Source: Niveispirillum irakense DSM 11586
GTDB taxonomy: Bacteria > Pseudomonadota > Alphaproteobacteria > Azospirillales > Azospirillaceae
Reading direction: 5' to 3'
Assembly (NCBI RefSeq): GCF_000429645.1
Contig: NZ_KE386933.1
Location: forward strand, 62,001 to 126,000
Length of the DNA: 64,000 nt
Below the pieces are notes generated by a model. That model did no database searches, was not told where the DNA came from, and saw nothing but the letters and a program-made list of their open reading frames with translations. Made by a program: the position numbers and the translations under genes. This document shows positions 1 through 8,343 of the stretch, one piece after another; within the stretch, counting starts at the first letter, position 1, and each line of letters begins with the position of its first letter.

Positions 1-15
1 CGGTTAGAACAACAG

Positions 16-474
16 GTGCCCGCCCCGGGCACCGGCCAGCCGCTTTCAGGCTCGCCCGCCCACGCAATGCTGATGCGGACAGGCCCGCTGGCGCAGCCGG
101 TGACCCTGGCCCAAAGGCTGGCTGAACTGGGGCTTGGTTTACGTCAGGCGCACAGCCTGCTGAACCGCCTGGCTGCCGACGAACCGGTTGCCATCACCTT
201 CCCCGCTGTCCCTGACCCGGCTGCTGTTGTTTCCGACTTGGCAGCATTGGGCTTGCGGGTGGAATGGCGCTGCGCACCTGCCCATGTCGATGTGAAGGCG
301 ATCAGGGAACGGTTGGACTTGACCCAGGCGGCTTTTGCCGCCCGGTTCGGCCTGGAACTGGACAGCGTGCGCAATTGGGAACAAGGGCGTTATACGCCAG
401 ACCCAGTGGCGCGCATCTTGTTGAAAATCATCGAACAATCGCCGGAAACGGTGGACCGGGTGGTTGCGGCCTGA
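16..474 (+). CDS. XRE-family helix-turn-helix regulator (5' end uncertain)
   Basis: A DNA-binding protein of up to 152 residues. The C-terminal 60 residues (about 92-150) form a Cro/C1-type HTH: the segment LTQAAFAARFGLELDSVRNW is the classic helix-turn-recognition helix, followed by EQGRYTPDPVAR, as in HigA/NadS-like antitoxins and stand-alone XRE regulators. The N-terminal 65 residues are a separate helical region of unknown role. The reading frame stays open to base 1 and no ribosome-binding site precedes the GTG at 16, so the gene may begin before the window or at the ATG at 67. A toxin partner, if any, would lie outside the window. The stop codon abuts the convergent pseudouridine synthase gene without a gap. 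Confidence 0.75.
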   Translation: MPAPGTGQPLSGSPAHAMLMRTGPLAQPVTLAQRLAELGLGLRQAHSLLNRLAADEPVAITFPAVPDPAAVVSDLAALGLRVEWRCAPAHVDVKAIRERLDLTQAAFAARFGLELDSVRNWEQGRYTPDPVARILLKIIEQSPETVDRVVAA

Positions 475-1017
475 TCACGCAATCACCCGCGTCTGCCCCG
501 GTTCCAGCCCGTCCAGCCGCCAATCACCCACGGCGATGCGGATCAGGCGAAGGGTGGGGAAGCCGACGGCGGCGGTCATGCGGCGGACCTGCCGGTTGCG
601 GCCTTCGCGCAGCACAATCTCTGCCCAGCTTGTCGGCACGGATTTGCGGAAACGCACGGGCGGGGTGCGGGGCCAGAGCCAGTCCGGCTCCGCCACGGAC
701 CGGGCTTCTGCCGGCAGGGTGGGGCCATCCTTCAGGGTGACGCCGGTACGCAGGGCCGCCAGCGCCTCCTCCCCGATCTCCCCTTCCACCTGCACCAGAT
801 AGGTTTTGGGCCATTTATGGCGGGGTTGGCTGATGCGGGCGATCAGGCCGCCATCATCGGTCAGCACCACCAGCCCTTCGCTGTCGCGGTCCAGGCGACC
901 GGCCGGATAAATTCCCGGTTGGTTAATAAATTCCGCTAGGGTGCGGTGGCCGGTTCCCTCATCGGTGAATTGGCACAAAACGTCATACGGTTTGTTCAAC
1001 AAGACAATGCGGGCCAT
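475..1017 (-). CDS. 23S rRNA pseudouridine synthase, RsuA/RluE family
   Basis: Probably isomerises one uridine of 23S rRNA to pseudouridine. The 180-residue product starts [14 protein letters not shown] and carries the catalytic family motif [17 protein letters not shown] with the conserved Asp at about residue 45. The late motif GRNRQVRRM is typical of the RsuA/RluB/E/F branch. It has no N-terminal S4 domain, which fits RluE rather than RsuA or RluB. I chose the ATG at 1017 because family homology begins there. The frame stays open upstream to 1179, but that would add 54 residues unlike the family. Divergent from the sod gene across 124 bases. Confidence 0.88.
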   Translation of the reverse strand: MARIVLLNKPYDVLCQFTDEGTGHRTLAEFINQPGIYPAGRLDRDSEGLVVLTDDGGLIARISQPRHKWPKTYLVQVEGEIGEEALAALRTGVTLKDGPTLPAEARSVAEPDWLWPRTPPVRFRKSVPTSWAEIVLREGRNRQVRRMTAAVGFPTLRLIRIAVGDWRLDGLEPGQTRVIA

Positions 1018-1141
1018 GGCCGGCTTCCATTCAGCTTTCCAGCCCTGGAAAGGCCGGCATCGGTTCGCGATATAAGCGACGGGAAACCGCATCGCCAGCA
1101 GTGATTCGGTATGTCGCCGCCCCAGACAGAGGAGAAAGCAG

Positions 1142-1924
1142 ATGACCCGACCCGATACCGCCACCCGGCGCACGGCCAAAACCGCCGCTTTGGGCCGTCG
1201 TGACCTGATGCTGGCGGGTGCCGCCGGGGCGGGGCTTCTGGCAGCGGGAGCCGGATTCCTGGCCCCGCGCCCTGTCTTTGCCCAGGTGGCCGGCGCCGGG
1301 CCTGTGACCCTGCCGCCGTTGCCCTATGCCGCATCGGCGCTGGAGCCGCATATCGATGCCCAGACCATGGAAATCCACCATGGCAAGCATCACCAGGCCT
1401 ATGTCACCAACCTGAACAAGGCGCTGGAAGAGCATAGCCAGCTTCAGTCCCTGGCCCTGCCGGAGCTGCTGCACCGCCTGCCGCAATTGCCGGAAACGGT
1501 CCGCACGGCCGTGCGTAACAATGGCGGTGGCCATGCCAACCACACCATGTTCTGGTCGATCATGGGGCCCAATGCCGGCGGGCAGCCCACGGGGACACTG
1601 GCCGATGCCATCACCCGCGATCTGGGCGGGCTCGACGCCTTCAAGAAGGCATTCAACGCGGCGGGGACGAAGCAGTTCGGCTCTGGCTGGGTGTTCGTCA
1701 CGGCCGATCAGGCGGGCAAGCTTTCCATCGTTGCCAAGCCCAACCAGGATACGCCGCTGATGGAAGGCAAGGCGGTGCTGATGGGCAATGATGTGTGGGA
1801 ACACGCCTATTATCTGAAGTACCAGAACCAGCGCGCCGCCTATCTGGAGGCGTGGTGGAATGTGGTGAACTGGAAGGCGGTGGATGCCCGCTATGCCGCT
1901 ATCCGCCGCGGTGAACTGATCTGA
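1142..1924 (+). CDS. Tat-exported Fe/Mn superoxide dismutase
   Basis: Dismutates superoxide to peroxide and oxygen, probably in the periplasm. The 260-residue protein starts after a strong GAGGAGA ribosome-binding site. Its N-terminus contains [14 protein letters not shown] (Arg19-Arg20), a twin-arginine signal followed by a hydrophobic stretch and a likely signal-peptidase site near VFA-QV. The mature part has the family landmarks HGKHHQAYV (first His ligand), [10 protein letters not shown] (second His) and [15 protein letters not shown] (Asp and third His). Gly-Gly before HANH together with the later NQD glutamine points to the manganese or cambialistic subgroup, not the Fe subgroup. Folded export of a metal-loaded enzyme is consistent with Tat. 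Single-gene unit. Confidence 0.93.
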   Translation: MTRPDTATRRTAKTAALGRRDLMLAGAAGAGLLAAGAGFLAPRPVFAQVAGAGPVTLPPLPYAASALEPHIDAQTMEIHHGKHHQAYVTNLNKALEEHSQLQSLALPELLHRLPQLPETVRTAVRNNGGGHANHTMFWSIMGPNAGGQPTGTLADAITRDLGGLDAFKKAFNAAGTKQFGSGWVFVTADQAGKLSIVAKPNQDTPLMEGKAVLMGNDVWEHAYYLKYQNQRAAYLEAWWNVVNWKAVDARYAAIRRGELI

Positions 1925-1995
1925 TTGACGGGCAGGGGAGGGGGCCACGGCATGCGGGCTTGACGGTCCGCAGGCGGGTGCCATCTTCCCTGCCT

Positions 1996-2361
1996 ATGGA
2001 CAGGCTGAAACCACTTCCCCCTGATATTCCCCGCCCGGTTGCTGCTGCCGCGACCGGGCGGGCGCTAGGCCCGTGCGGCCTGTGTGGCCGGCCCATGATT
2101 GCCGGGCCCAGTGTGGATGCCCATCATCTGCTGCCGCGCAGCCAGGGCGGCAAGGAAACCATCCCCCTGCATCGTGTCTGTCACCGCAAGATCCATGCGG
2201 AATTGACAGAGAAGGAACTGGCGCGCGGCTACACGACGCTGGAAGCGCTGCGCGCCCATCCCGCTATTGCCGATTTCATCCGCTGGGTGGCCCGCAAACC
2301 GCCGGAATTCACGGCGGTGACCTTCCGATCCAAGGCCCGCACGCAAGCGCGCCGGAAATAG
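1996..2361 (+). CDS. HNH endonuclease-like protein
   Basis: A protein of 121 residues with a compact HNH fold. It has a zinc-binding pair CGLCGRPM, then DAHHLLPRSQGGKETIPLHRVCHRKIHAEL, of which the His-His, Gly-Gly and C-x2-K-x-H parts are the ββα-metal core. The rest is a short helical tail ending in basic residues. Small stand-alone HNH proteins of this kind are common in Alphaproteobacteria and their biological role is usually unknown; nuclease activity is inferred. I chose the ATG at 1996 over the in-frame TTG at 1960 because the family region begins well after it and the TTG has no ribosome-binding site. No partner gene suggests restriction or mobile-element function. Confidence 0.75.
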   Translation: MDRLKPLPPDIPRPVAAAATGRALGPCGLCGRPMIAGPSVDAHHLLPRSQGGKETIPLHRVCHRKIHAELTEKELARGYTTLEALRAHPAIADFIRWVARKPPEFTAVTFRSKARTQARRK

Positions 2362-2435
2362 CGGCACCATATCCTGCATCCCTGCTTGAATCTATCGATC
2401 CGCCATTATCTCCCTTGTCGGGGAAAAGATAATGA

Positions 2436-2452
2436 TGCATAACTATTATGCA
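2436..2452. promoter_or_regulatory. 17-bp perfect palindrome, candidate operator
   Basis: TGCATAA-CTA-TTATGCA is an uninterrupted dyad with 7-base arms in an unusually AT-rich island. It lies 68 bases before the start of the TonB-dependent receptor. Its position and symmetry suit a repressor or activator site. It does not match the Fur 19-mer. Which protein binds it is unknown. Confidence 0.4.
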
Positions 2453-2520
2453 ACTTTACGATAGTGCGCCCATCTGCGCGCTTTCAAAAAATAGTAAAAA
2501 AGCGTCTCAGGGAGGAAAAT

Positions 2521-4824
2521 ATGACCACGGGAAAACACCGGCCTTGGCCGGTGGGGGCGGAGCTTTGTCCATCTTCTGCTAAAATGCTGCTGATGGCGGC
2601 TGGTCTTGCCGTTACGGTTGCGGCCCCTGCTGCGTATGCCCAGCAGGAGGCGGGCACGCTGGACGAGATTGTCGTAACGGCGTTGCGGCGGTCTGTGATG
2701 CTGCAGGATACACCCGTTGCCGTCACGGCTTTCACGGCGGAGGCCCTGGAAGCACGCAGCATTGATACGCTGGACAGTATCGCGCGCTTTACGCCGAATA
2801 TCCGCTTCGACGGAGCGGCTGCCCTGTCAGGCGGTAACTATAATGCTACGGTGTTCATCCGTGGCATTGGTCAGAATGACTTCGCTATTTTCAGTGATCC
2901 GGGTGTCGGTTTCTATGTGGATGGCGTGTATTACGCCCGCTCCATCGGCGGCATCATGGATGCCATGGATCTGCAAAGCGTTGAGGTGCTGCGCGGTCCG
3001 CAGGGCACGTTGTTCGGTAAGAATACAATCGGCGGTGCCGTGCTGATCAACACCCAGCGCCCGAAGGAGGAGTTTGGCGGCCGGATTGAACTGACGACAG
3101 GCCGTTTCGACCGGCTGGACGCCAAAGGCACGCTGAACGTACCCCTGGCGGATGGCAAGCTGCTGACCCGCCTGTCCGTTTCCTCCCTCAACCGGGATGG
3201 ATACGCCAAGCGCCTGTCGGACGGGCAGGATATGGGTGACCGCAATGCCGATAGCGCCCGCCTGCAACTTTCCACCGATTTCAGCGAAGACATTAATTTC
3301 CATCTGGTGGGTGACATAACGCGGGCGCGTGAACATTCCGCGCCCAACAAGCTGCTGGCCGTGGCGCCGGCACCCGGCCTGACCGGTGTCCCCTTCCTGG
3401 TGAATTACAATAATCTGGTCGCCCCCAGCCGGGGCGTTGTGGCACCCGATGGGGGCCGGACCCTGAATTCCTCCTTCATCACCGACAGCCCGTTCACCAC
3501 CTGGGGCAGCGGCCCGAACATCAATGACCTGGATTTGTGGGGTCTGGCCGGCACTCTGACCTGGAATCTGGGGATGGTGGAGGCCAAGAGCATCACGGCG
3601 TACCGGGAACTGGAAGCAACATTCGCCCGCGACGGTGACAATACCCCCTTCACCTATCGTGAAACCTTCAATGATGATGAGCAATGGCAGTTCAGCCAGG
3701 AATTCCAGCTCAGTGGTGAAGGTTTCGATGGGCGCTTCACCTGGGTGGGCGGGGTTTACTATTTCAGCGAAGAGGGCACTGACGATGCCCGCGCGGATCT
3801 GGCCATGGGGCTCTGGCCGCCGCTGGGGCCGGCCTTGTCGCCGGCAACCCTGATCTTGAACAAGATCGATAACACGTCATACGCAGTGTTCGGCCAGGGC
3901 AATTACAAGCTGACGGATGACTTTGCGATCACGGTCGGCGCCCGCTGGAATCGCGATAAGAAGTGGATTTCGGTGTTCAACCAGCGCCAGCGCGACAATG
4001 TCATCTTCACCGACGTTCAGCGTGAGGGGAAATGGGATGCCTTCACCCCGAAAGTTGGCCTGGAATATAAGCCGACTGCGGATGCCATGCTCTATGCGTC
4101 GGCTGGCAAGGGCTTCAAGAGCGGTGGCTTCAACGCCCGTCCGCTGGCCGACGAGTCGGAAGTGACGCAGTATGAGCCGGAGACGATCTGGACCTACGAG
4201 GCCGGCGCCAAGACCGGCTGGTTCGATAATCGGCTGATCCTCAATGCCGCCGCATATCTCAGCAAATATGACAATATCCAACTGACCGTGAACCAGACGC
4301 CGCGCAATTTCGTTGCCAATGCCGCCAAGGGCACAATCAAGGGGGCGGAACTGGAAGTGCGGGCCCGGCCAGCGACCGGCCTGGATGTCGATCTGTCGGT
4401 CGGCTACACGGACGCGCAGTATGATGAGGTTGGCGTCGGCCTGGGCCCGACCCAGATCCTGCCCATCACCAAGGATGCCAAATTCGTCAAGACGCCGAAA
4501 TGGACGGGTAATGCCGGCCTGCAATATACCCACGCGCTGGATCATGGCGGCACACTCAGCCTGCGCGGTGACCTGTCCGTCTACAGCAAGTTCTACAATG
4601 ATGTGGCCAATACCGAGCTGGTGGCGCAATCCGGCTACGGAGTCGTCAACAGCCGGCTGACCTACACGGCATCGGACGATAGCTGGACCCTGGCCCTGTT
4701 CGCCACCAACCTCACCGACCGGCGCTATCTGGTGTCGGGCAATGCCAGCGGCGCCTTTGGTCTGGCAGAGGGAAGCTATGGGCGGCCACGGGAATGGGGC
4801 GTGACCCTGGGGGCGAAGTTCTAG
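2521..4824 (+). CDS. TonB-dependent outer-membrane receptor
   Basis: An energised outer-membrane beta-barrel importer of 767 residues. The ATG at 2521 follows a strong GGGAGGA ribosome-binding site; an upstream in-frame GTG at 2464 lacks one. A long signal peptide ends near AAYA-QQ. The TonB box DEIVVTA follows at about residue 45. A plug domain follows, with the conserved VEVLRGPQGTLFGKNTIGGAV segment spread over about residues 155-175. The barrel runs to the terminal aromatic strand ending GAKF. The substrate cannot be read from sequence: there is no adjacent siderophore, vitamin B12 or sugar-utilisation gene. The organisation resembles the large receptor sets of oligotrophic Alphaproteobacteria. 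Monocistronic, closed by the hairpin at 4825. Confidence 0.92.
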   Translation: MTTGKHRPWPVGAELCPSSAKMLLMAAGLAVTVAAPAAYAQQEAGTLDEIVVTALRRSVMLQDTPVAVTAFTAEALEARSIDTLDSIARFTPNIRFDGAAALSGGNYNATVFIRGIGQNDFAIFSDPGVGFYVDGVYYARSIGGIMDAMDLQSVEVLRGPQGTLFGKNTIGGAVLINTQRPKEEFGGRIELTTGRFDRLDAKGTLNVPLADGKLLTRLSVSSLNRDGYAKRLSDGQDMGDRNADSARLQLSTDFSEDINFHLVGDITRAREHSAPNKLLAVAPAPGLTGVPFLVNYNNLVAPSRGVVAPDGGRTLNSSFITDSPFTTWGSGPNINDLDLWGLAGTLTWNLGMVEAKSITAYRELEATFARDGDNTPFTYRETFNDDEQWQFSQEFQLSGEGFDGRFTWVGGVYYFSEEGTDDARADLAMGLWPPLGPALSPATLILNKIDNTSYAVFGQGNYKLTDDFAITVGARWNRDKKWISVFNQRQRDNVIFTDVQREGKWDAFTPKVGLEYKPTADAMLYASAGKGFKSGGFNARPLADESEVTQYEPETIWTYEAGAKTGWFDNRLILNAAAYLSKYDNIQLTVNQTPRNFVANAAKGTIKGAELEVRARPATGLDVDLSVGYTDAQYDEVGVGLGPTQILPITKDAKFVKTPKWTGNAGLQYTHALDHGGTLSLRGDLSVYSKFYNDVANTELVAQSGYGVVNSRLTYTASDDSWTLALFATNLTDRRYLVSGNASGAFGLAEGSYGRPREWGVTLGAKF

Positions 4825-4858
4825 AGCCGTGTGCGTTTAATCGGAAACGCACACGGCT
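4825..4858 (+). terminator. Perfect 14-bp hairpin after the TonB receptor
   Basis: AGCCGTGTGCGTTT pairs exactly with AAACGCACACGGCT across a 6-base loop, beginning one base after the receptor stop codon and followed by only TT. It is likely a transcription terminator or mRNA 3'-end stabiliser. The weak T-tract keeps the call moderate. Confidence 0.6.
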
Positions 4859-4868
4859 TTAAGCCCCT

Positions 4869-4932
4869 GTTCAGCGAGCAGATTCACGCTCCAAAGCGAT
4901 TCCGCTTTTCCGCGATCTGCTCTAGGCCCCGT
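4869..4932. repeat. Dispersed palindromic repeat, copy 1
   Basis: This 64-base stretch reappears in inverse orientation at 61283-61348 with only a few changes. The shared core includes the blocks CACGCTCCAAAGCGATTCCG and CTTTTCCGCGAT. It can fold: the outer GAGCRGAT and ATCYGCTC ends pair, and AAGCGATTCCGCTT forms an inner stem. Looks like a REP-type extragenic element. See the findings. Confidence 0.75.
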
Positions 4933-4958
4933 TTGCACTACCGAAAATTTGCCTGGTC

Positions 4959-4986
4959 TGCCTCTCCCACCCTGGTGGGGGAGGCA
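4959..4986. terminator. Strong hairpin, convergent intergenic region
   Basis: TGCCTCTCCCACC faces GGTGGGGGAGGCA with one G-T wobble and a very short loop. It lies between the convergent TonB receptor and rpsU genes. A structural 3'-end element is likely. No clear T-tract follows on either strand, so the terminator label is tentative. Confidence 0.4.
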
Positions 4987-5029
4987 GCTTATATGCGCTT
5001 ATAGCGTCCAAGTGCTTAAAAGACCAAAA

Positions 5030-5057
5030 GCCGCCCGCGGGTAATCCCAGGGGCGGC
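5030..5057 (-). terminator. Rho-independent terminator of rpsU
   Basis: On the minus strand GCCGCCC pairs with GGGCGGC and is followed by the T-rich run TTTTGGTCTTTT, about 40 bases after the rpsU stop codon. Confidence 0.7.
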
Positions 5058-5097
5058 GTTTAATCCTGTACTGCCGATCAAGTGGCAGAGAAGGCTA

Positions 5098-5301
5098 TTA
5101 GTAGCCCTCACGCTCCAGGCGCTTGCGCAGCAGCTTGCGCGAACGACGAACGGCTTCCGCCTTTTCGCGGGCACGCTTCTCTGACGGCTTCTCGTAATTG
5201 CGGCGCAGCTTCATTTCGCGGAAGATGCCCTCACGCTGCATCTTCTTCTTCAGCGCGCGCAGGGCCTGATCGACGTTGTTATCACGAACCAGAACTTGCA
5301 C
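5098..5301 (-). CDS. rpsU: 30S ribosomal protein S21
   Basis: Small basic protein of the 30S subunit that helps initiation near the anti-Shine-Dalgarno region. The product is 67 residues when started at the GTG at 5301, giving (M)[19 protein letters not shown], which is exactly where alphaproteobacterial S21 begins. An ATG 51 bases further upstream would add a proline-rich tail absent from the family. The central motif [19 protein letters not shown] and the very basic C-terminus ([16 protein letters not shown]) are diagnostic. Divergent from def. The rpsU/COQ9 neighbourhood is common in this class. Confidence 0.96.
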   Translation of the reverse strand: MQVLVRDNNVDQALRALKKKMQREGIFREMKLRRNYEKPSEKRAREKAEAVRRSRKLLRKRLEREGY

Positions 5302-5591
5302 GGGTCTTTCCACTCCAATGGATGCGCTGTCCGGCGAACCGGCCACCGCCATAAGGGTTGCAAACAGAAAGAAACGGCAATGGGAACCCTTTCAGGTCCA
5401 AGCCATCGCCCGATCCAGTCGGCGCGGTTATACACACGCCCATCGCCCTTGTGAAGGGTCTGCGGCGGATAGATCGCAGATTCCCCGGTATGGCGGGCAT
5501 GCGGAGCCCCCTGGAACCTGCTTTGAGTGCCTTGCGCCCGCCCTATCCGGCACGCACAATCCCCGAATCGACCCTTTTTTGGAGCCGTCGC

Positions 5592-6149
5592 ATGGCCATC
5601 CTGAAGATCGCCCGCATGGGTCACCCCGTCCTGCGCGGGGTGGCGGAGCCGGTGCCCCTGACGCCGGGTGCGCCCCTGCCGGCTGATATCCACCGGCTGG
5701 CCAGTGATATGGTGGAGACGATGCTGGATGCGCCGGGTATCGGGCTGGCGGCGCCGCAGATCCATGTCGGTGCCCGCATCATCGTGTTTCGCGTGCCGGG
5801 GGACCGGGCCAGCGGGGCGGCGGGTGATGTGGCCATGGATGCGCAGGTGCTGATCAATCCGGAACTGGTGCCTTTATCGGAAGAGACGGTGCTGGGCTGG
5901 GAAGGGTGCCTGTCCATCCCCGGCCTGCGCGGTGTGGTGCCGCGCTTCGCCCGCATCCGTTATCGGGGATATGATCTGGATGGCAATCTGGTGGAGCGGG
6001 AGGCCGCCGGCACCCATGCCCGTGTCATCCAGCATGAGTTGGATCATCTGGATGCGGTGCTATATCTGGATCGGATGCCCGATATGACGAAGCTGACCTT
6101 CACCGAGGAAATGAAGTATTTCACCGGCGAGGCACTGAAACCGACATAA
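5592..6149 (+). CDS. def: Peptide deformylase
   Basis: Removes the formyl group from the N-terminal methionine of nascent proteins, using a mononuclear metal. The 185-residue product shows all three signature motifs in order: GIGLAAPQ (residues 49-56), EGCLS (104-108, metal ligand Cys106) and HELDH (148-152, two His ligands and the catalytic Glu). The chosen ATG has GGAG eight bases upstream. The frame is open for 78 more codons upstream, but that region overlaps the rpsU promoter region and is not family sequence. The motif-1 context and length suit the bacterial type I/III group. The 290 bases between rpsU and def must hold both promoters; I could not place them confidently. Confidence 0.95.
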   Translation: MAILKIARMGHPVLRGVAEPVPLTPGAPLPADIHRLASDMVETMLDAPGIGLAAPQIHVGARIIVFRVPGDRASGAAGDVAMDAQVLINPELVPLSEETVLGWEGCLSIPGLRGVVPRFARIRYRGYDLDGNLVEREAAGTHARVIQHELDHLDAVLYLDRMPDMTKLTFTEEMKYFTGEALKPT

Positions 6150-6198
6150 TGTCCCCTTCCAGGGCCCGACCACCGGTATCCATCCAGGGAGCAGCCGC

Positions 6199-6954
6199 AT
6201 GCAGAACATGACAGAGACCGGCGACGGTGCCGCGCAGGCCGCGGCCCCTGGCCCTGAACTGACAACCGACCCGTTGGCCGAAATGGAGGCGGAGCTGGAA
6301 GCGCGGCGCGACGCAATCCTGTTAGGCATGCTGCCGGATGTCGCCTTTGATGGCTGGACCCTGGCCGCCATGCGCCAGGGGGCTAAGCTGGCCGGTTTTG
6401 ATGCGCGCGAAGCCCAGGCGGCTTTCCCGGAGGGGCCGTTGCAGGTGCTGGACCATTTTGCCGACTGGGCGGATCGCCAGATGCTGGCCGATCTGGCCGC
6501 AACCGATATGGCGGCACTGAAAGTGCGGCAGCGTGTGGCATTGGCCGTGCGCACGCGGCTGGAAATCCTGGCGCCTTATCGGGAGGCGCTGCGCCGGGCC
6601 ACGGCCATGCTGGCCATGCCGTCGGGCCTTTCCCTGGGCCCCCGCCTGCTCTACCGCACAGTGGACCGGGTGTGGCGGCTGGCGGGGGATACATCCACCG
6701 ACTATAATTTCTATACCAAGCGCCTGCTGCTGGGCGGGGTGGTGACCACCACCACCCTCTATTGGCTGGATGATGCGTCCGATGATCAGGCCGATAGCTG
6801 GGCCTTCCTGGACCGGCGCATCAATGATGTGATGACTGTTGGCAAAAGCATGGGGCAGGTGACAGGGGCCGTGGGCAAGGCAGGGGGCCTGCTCGCCCAT
6901 CTGCCCTCGCCGGCGCGCTTTGCCCGCCATCTGCGTGGCGCCATGGCCCGTTGA
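6199..6954 (+). CDS. COQ9 family ubiquinone biosynthesis protein
   Basis: Member of the COQ9 family, a lipid-binding TetR-like fold that presents ubiquinone intermediates to the hydroxylase COQ7 in mitochondria. The 251-residue product has the family core GWTLAAMRQGAKLAGFD near residue 53, the stretch VRQRVALAVRTRLEIL, and the C-terminal part with STDYNFYTKRLLLGGV and YWLDDASDD, the most conserved COQ9 segment. The acidic N-terminus is variable. A GGGAG site precedes the ATG. It sits 49 bases after def and its TGA overlaps the ATG of the cyclase gene, so the two are translationally coupled. Role in ubiquinone synthesis is inferred from the family. Confidence 0.9.
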   Translation: MQNMTETGDGAAQAAAPGPELTTDPLAEMEAELEARRDAILLGMLPDVAFDGWTLAAMRQGAKLAGFDAREAQAAFPEGPLQVLDHFADWADRQMLADLAATDMAALKVRQRVALAVRTRLEILAPYREALRRATAMLAMPSGLSLGPRLLYRTVDRVWRLAGDTSTDYNFYTKRLLLGGVVTTTTLYWLDDASDDQADSWAFLDRRINDVMTVGKSMGQVTGAVGKAGGLLAHLPSPARFARHLRGAMAR

Positions 6955-8189
6955 TGCCGGACGATCTGGCGACACCGGGCCTTCAGGGATTGGATGCCAT
7001 CCGGGATTGGGTCGTCTCCGCAGGGCTGAATGGCCTGTCGGAGGCCGACCTCCTGCAAGGTTTCTGCCGGCGCTGTCAGGCGGCCGGCATTCCGCTGGTC
7101 CGCGCCGTTGTCATTATTGATACGCTGCACCCGATCTTTGAAGGCCGCGCCTTCCCCTGGCGCAGTGACGGCGCCCTGGTCGAGGATATGGTTGAATATG
7201 GGCCGACCCTGGATGGGGAAGCCGCCGATATGTGGCAGCGTTCCGTTTTTTTCCACATGCTGCTGGCCGGGCTGACCGAAAAGCGCTGCTGGCTGGAAAA
7301 AGGCGACGGCATGCAGTTCGCCAAATTCACCGAACTGGGGGATGAGGGGATCACCGACTGCGTGGCCCATATCCACCATTTCTCCCCCGATGGGGCGCTG
7401 GGCGGCATGGATTGCGTCTATTCCTACTGGGGGACCGACCGGGCGGGCGGCTTCAGTGCGGCGGAACGGGCGGCACTTTCCGGGCTGCTGCCCTCCCTGG
7501 CGCTGGGCATCAAGGCCAAGTCGCTGGCCCGCATCGCCGGTACGCTGACCCAGGTCTATCTGGGCCGTGATGCTGGCCAGCGCGTGCTGTCGGGCCGCAT
7601 CTCCCGCGGGGTGACGGACCGGATCAACGCCGTGCTCTGGTATTCCGACCTGCGCGGCTATACCCGCATCTCCGATTCGGCCACGCCGGACCAGATCATC
7701 CCGCTGCTGAATGATTATGCCGATGCCGTCGTCTCGGCGATCCATAATGCCGGCGGCGATGTGCTGAAGCTGATTGGCGATGGCACGCTGGCGATTTTCA
7801 AGGCGGATGATCCGGCCGATGCCTGCCGCTGTGCGCTGGAAGCCGAAGCCCAGCTTCGCCGCCGCCTGCGCGAACTGAAGCAGCGCCGCGTGGCCGAGGG
7901 CCAGCCCGTCACCGACCTGTATCTGGGCCTGCATATCGGCGACGTGTTCTACGGCAATATCGGCAGCCAGGACCGGCTGGATTTCACCGTTGTCGGCCCG
8001 GCCGTGAATGAGGTGGCGCGCATCGCGTCCATGTGCCGGTCGGTGGATCGTCATGTGGTGATGTCGTCTGATTTCGCCGCCCATAGCCCGCACGATTCGC
8101 GGACAAGACTGGTGTCGGTTGGCCGCTATGCCCTGCGCGGCGTGGGCCGGGCGCAGGAACTGTTCACGCTGGACCCGGGTTTGCTGTGA
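6954..8189 (+). CDS. Class III adenylate cyclase with N-terminal sensor-like domain
   Basis: Likely makes cAMP from ATP. The cyclase homology domain occupies about residues 220-405 of 411. YSDLRGYT holds the first metal Asp (232) and LKLIGDGTLAIF the second (276). DFTVVGPAVNEVARI carries the transition-state Asn and Arg. The Lys in LKLIGDG and the Asp in DFTVVG are the pair that selects adenine over guanine. The usual Asp after VVG/VIG is replaced by Pro. The N-terminal 190 residues resemble the unassigned domain often found before such cyclases and contain no transmembrane segment, so the enzyme is soluble. The ATG shares its first base with the COQ9 stop codon. Confidence 0.9.
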   Translation: MPDDLATPGLQGLDAIRDWVVSAGLNGLSEADLLQGFCRRCQAAGIPLVRAVVIIDTLHPIFEGRAFPWRSDGALVEDMVEYGPTLDGEAADMWQRSVFFHMLLAGLTEKRCWLEKGDGMQFAKFTELGDEGITDCVAHIHHFSPDGALGGMDCVYSYWGTDRAGGFSAAERAALSGLLPSLALGIKAKSLARIAGTLTQVYLGRDAGQRVLSGRISRGVTDRINAVLWYSDLRGYTRISDSATPDQIIPLLNDYADAVVSAIHNAGGDVLKLIGDGTLAIFKADDPADACRCALEAEAQLRRRLRELKQRRVAEGQPVTDLYLGLHIGDVFYGNIGSQDRLDFTVVGPAVNEVARIASMCRSVDRHVVMSSDFAAHSPHDSRTRLVSVGRYALRGVGRAQELFTLDPGLL

Positions 8190-8343
8190 TCGCCCTGCCG
8201 GCGGGGCAGTCTCCATTCGGATTAATTCCACCCCTTTAGTCTGGGAAATGCCACTGGCCGTTGTGTCGCCATAAAGGGGACGGCACTCTTGCCCCATGGG
8301 TCGTGCAGCCTTTTGCCAATGGGCTGCCGTGGGGGGAGAAAAT

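Noticed and set aside
5358-5591. An N-terminal extension of 78 residues on peptide deformylase
   Set aside because: The ribosome-binding site and family homology begin at 5592. The extension overlaps the intergenic region with rpsU.
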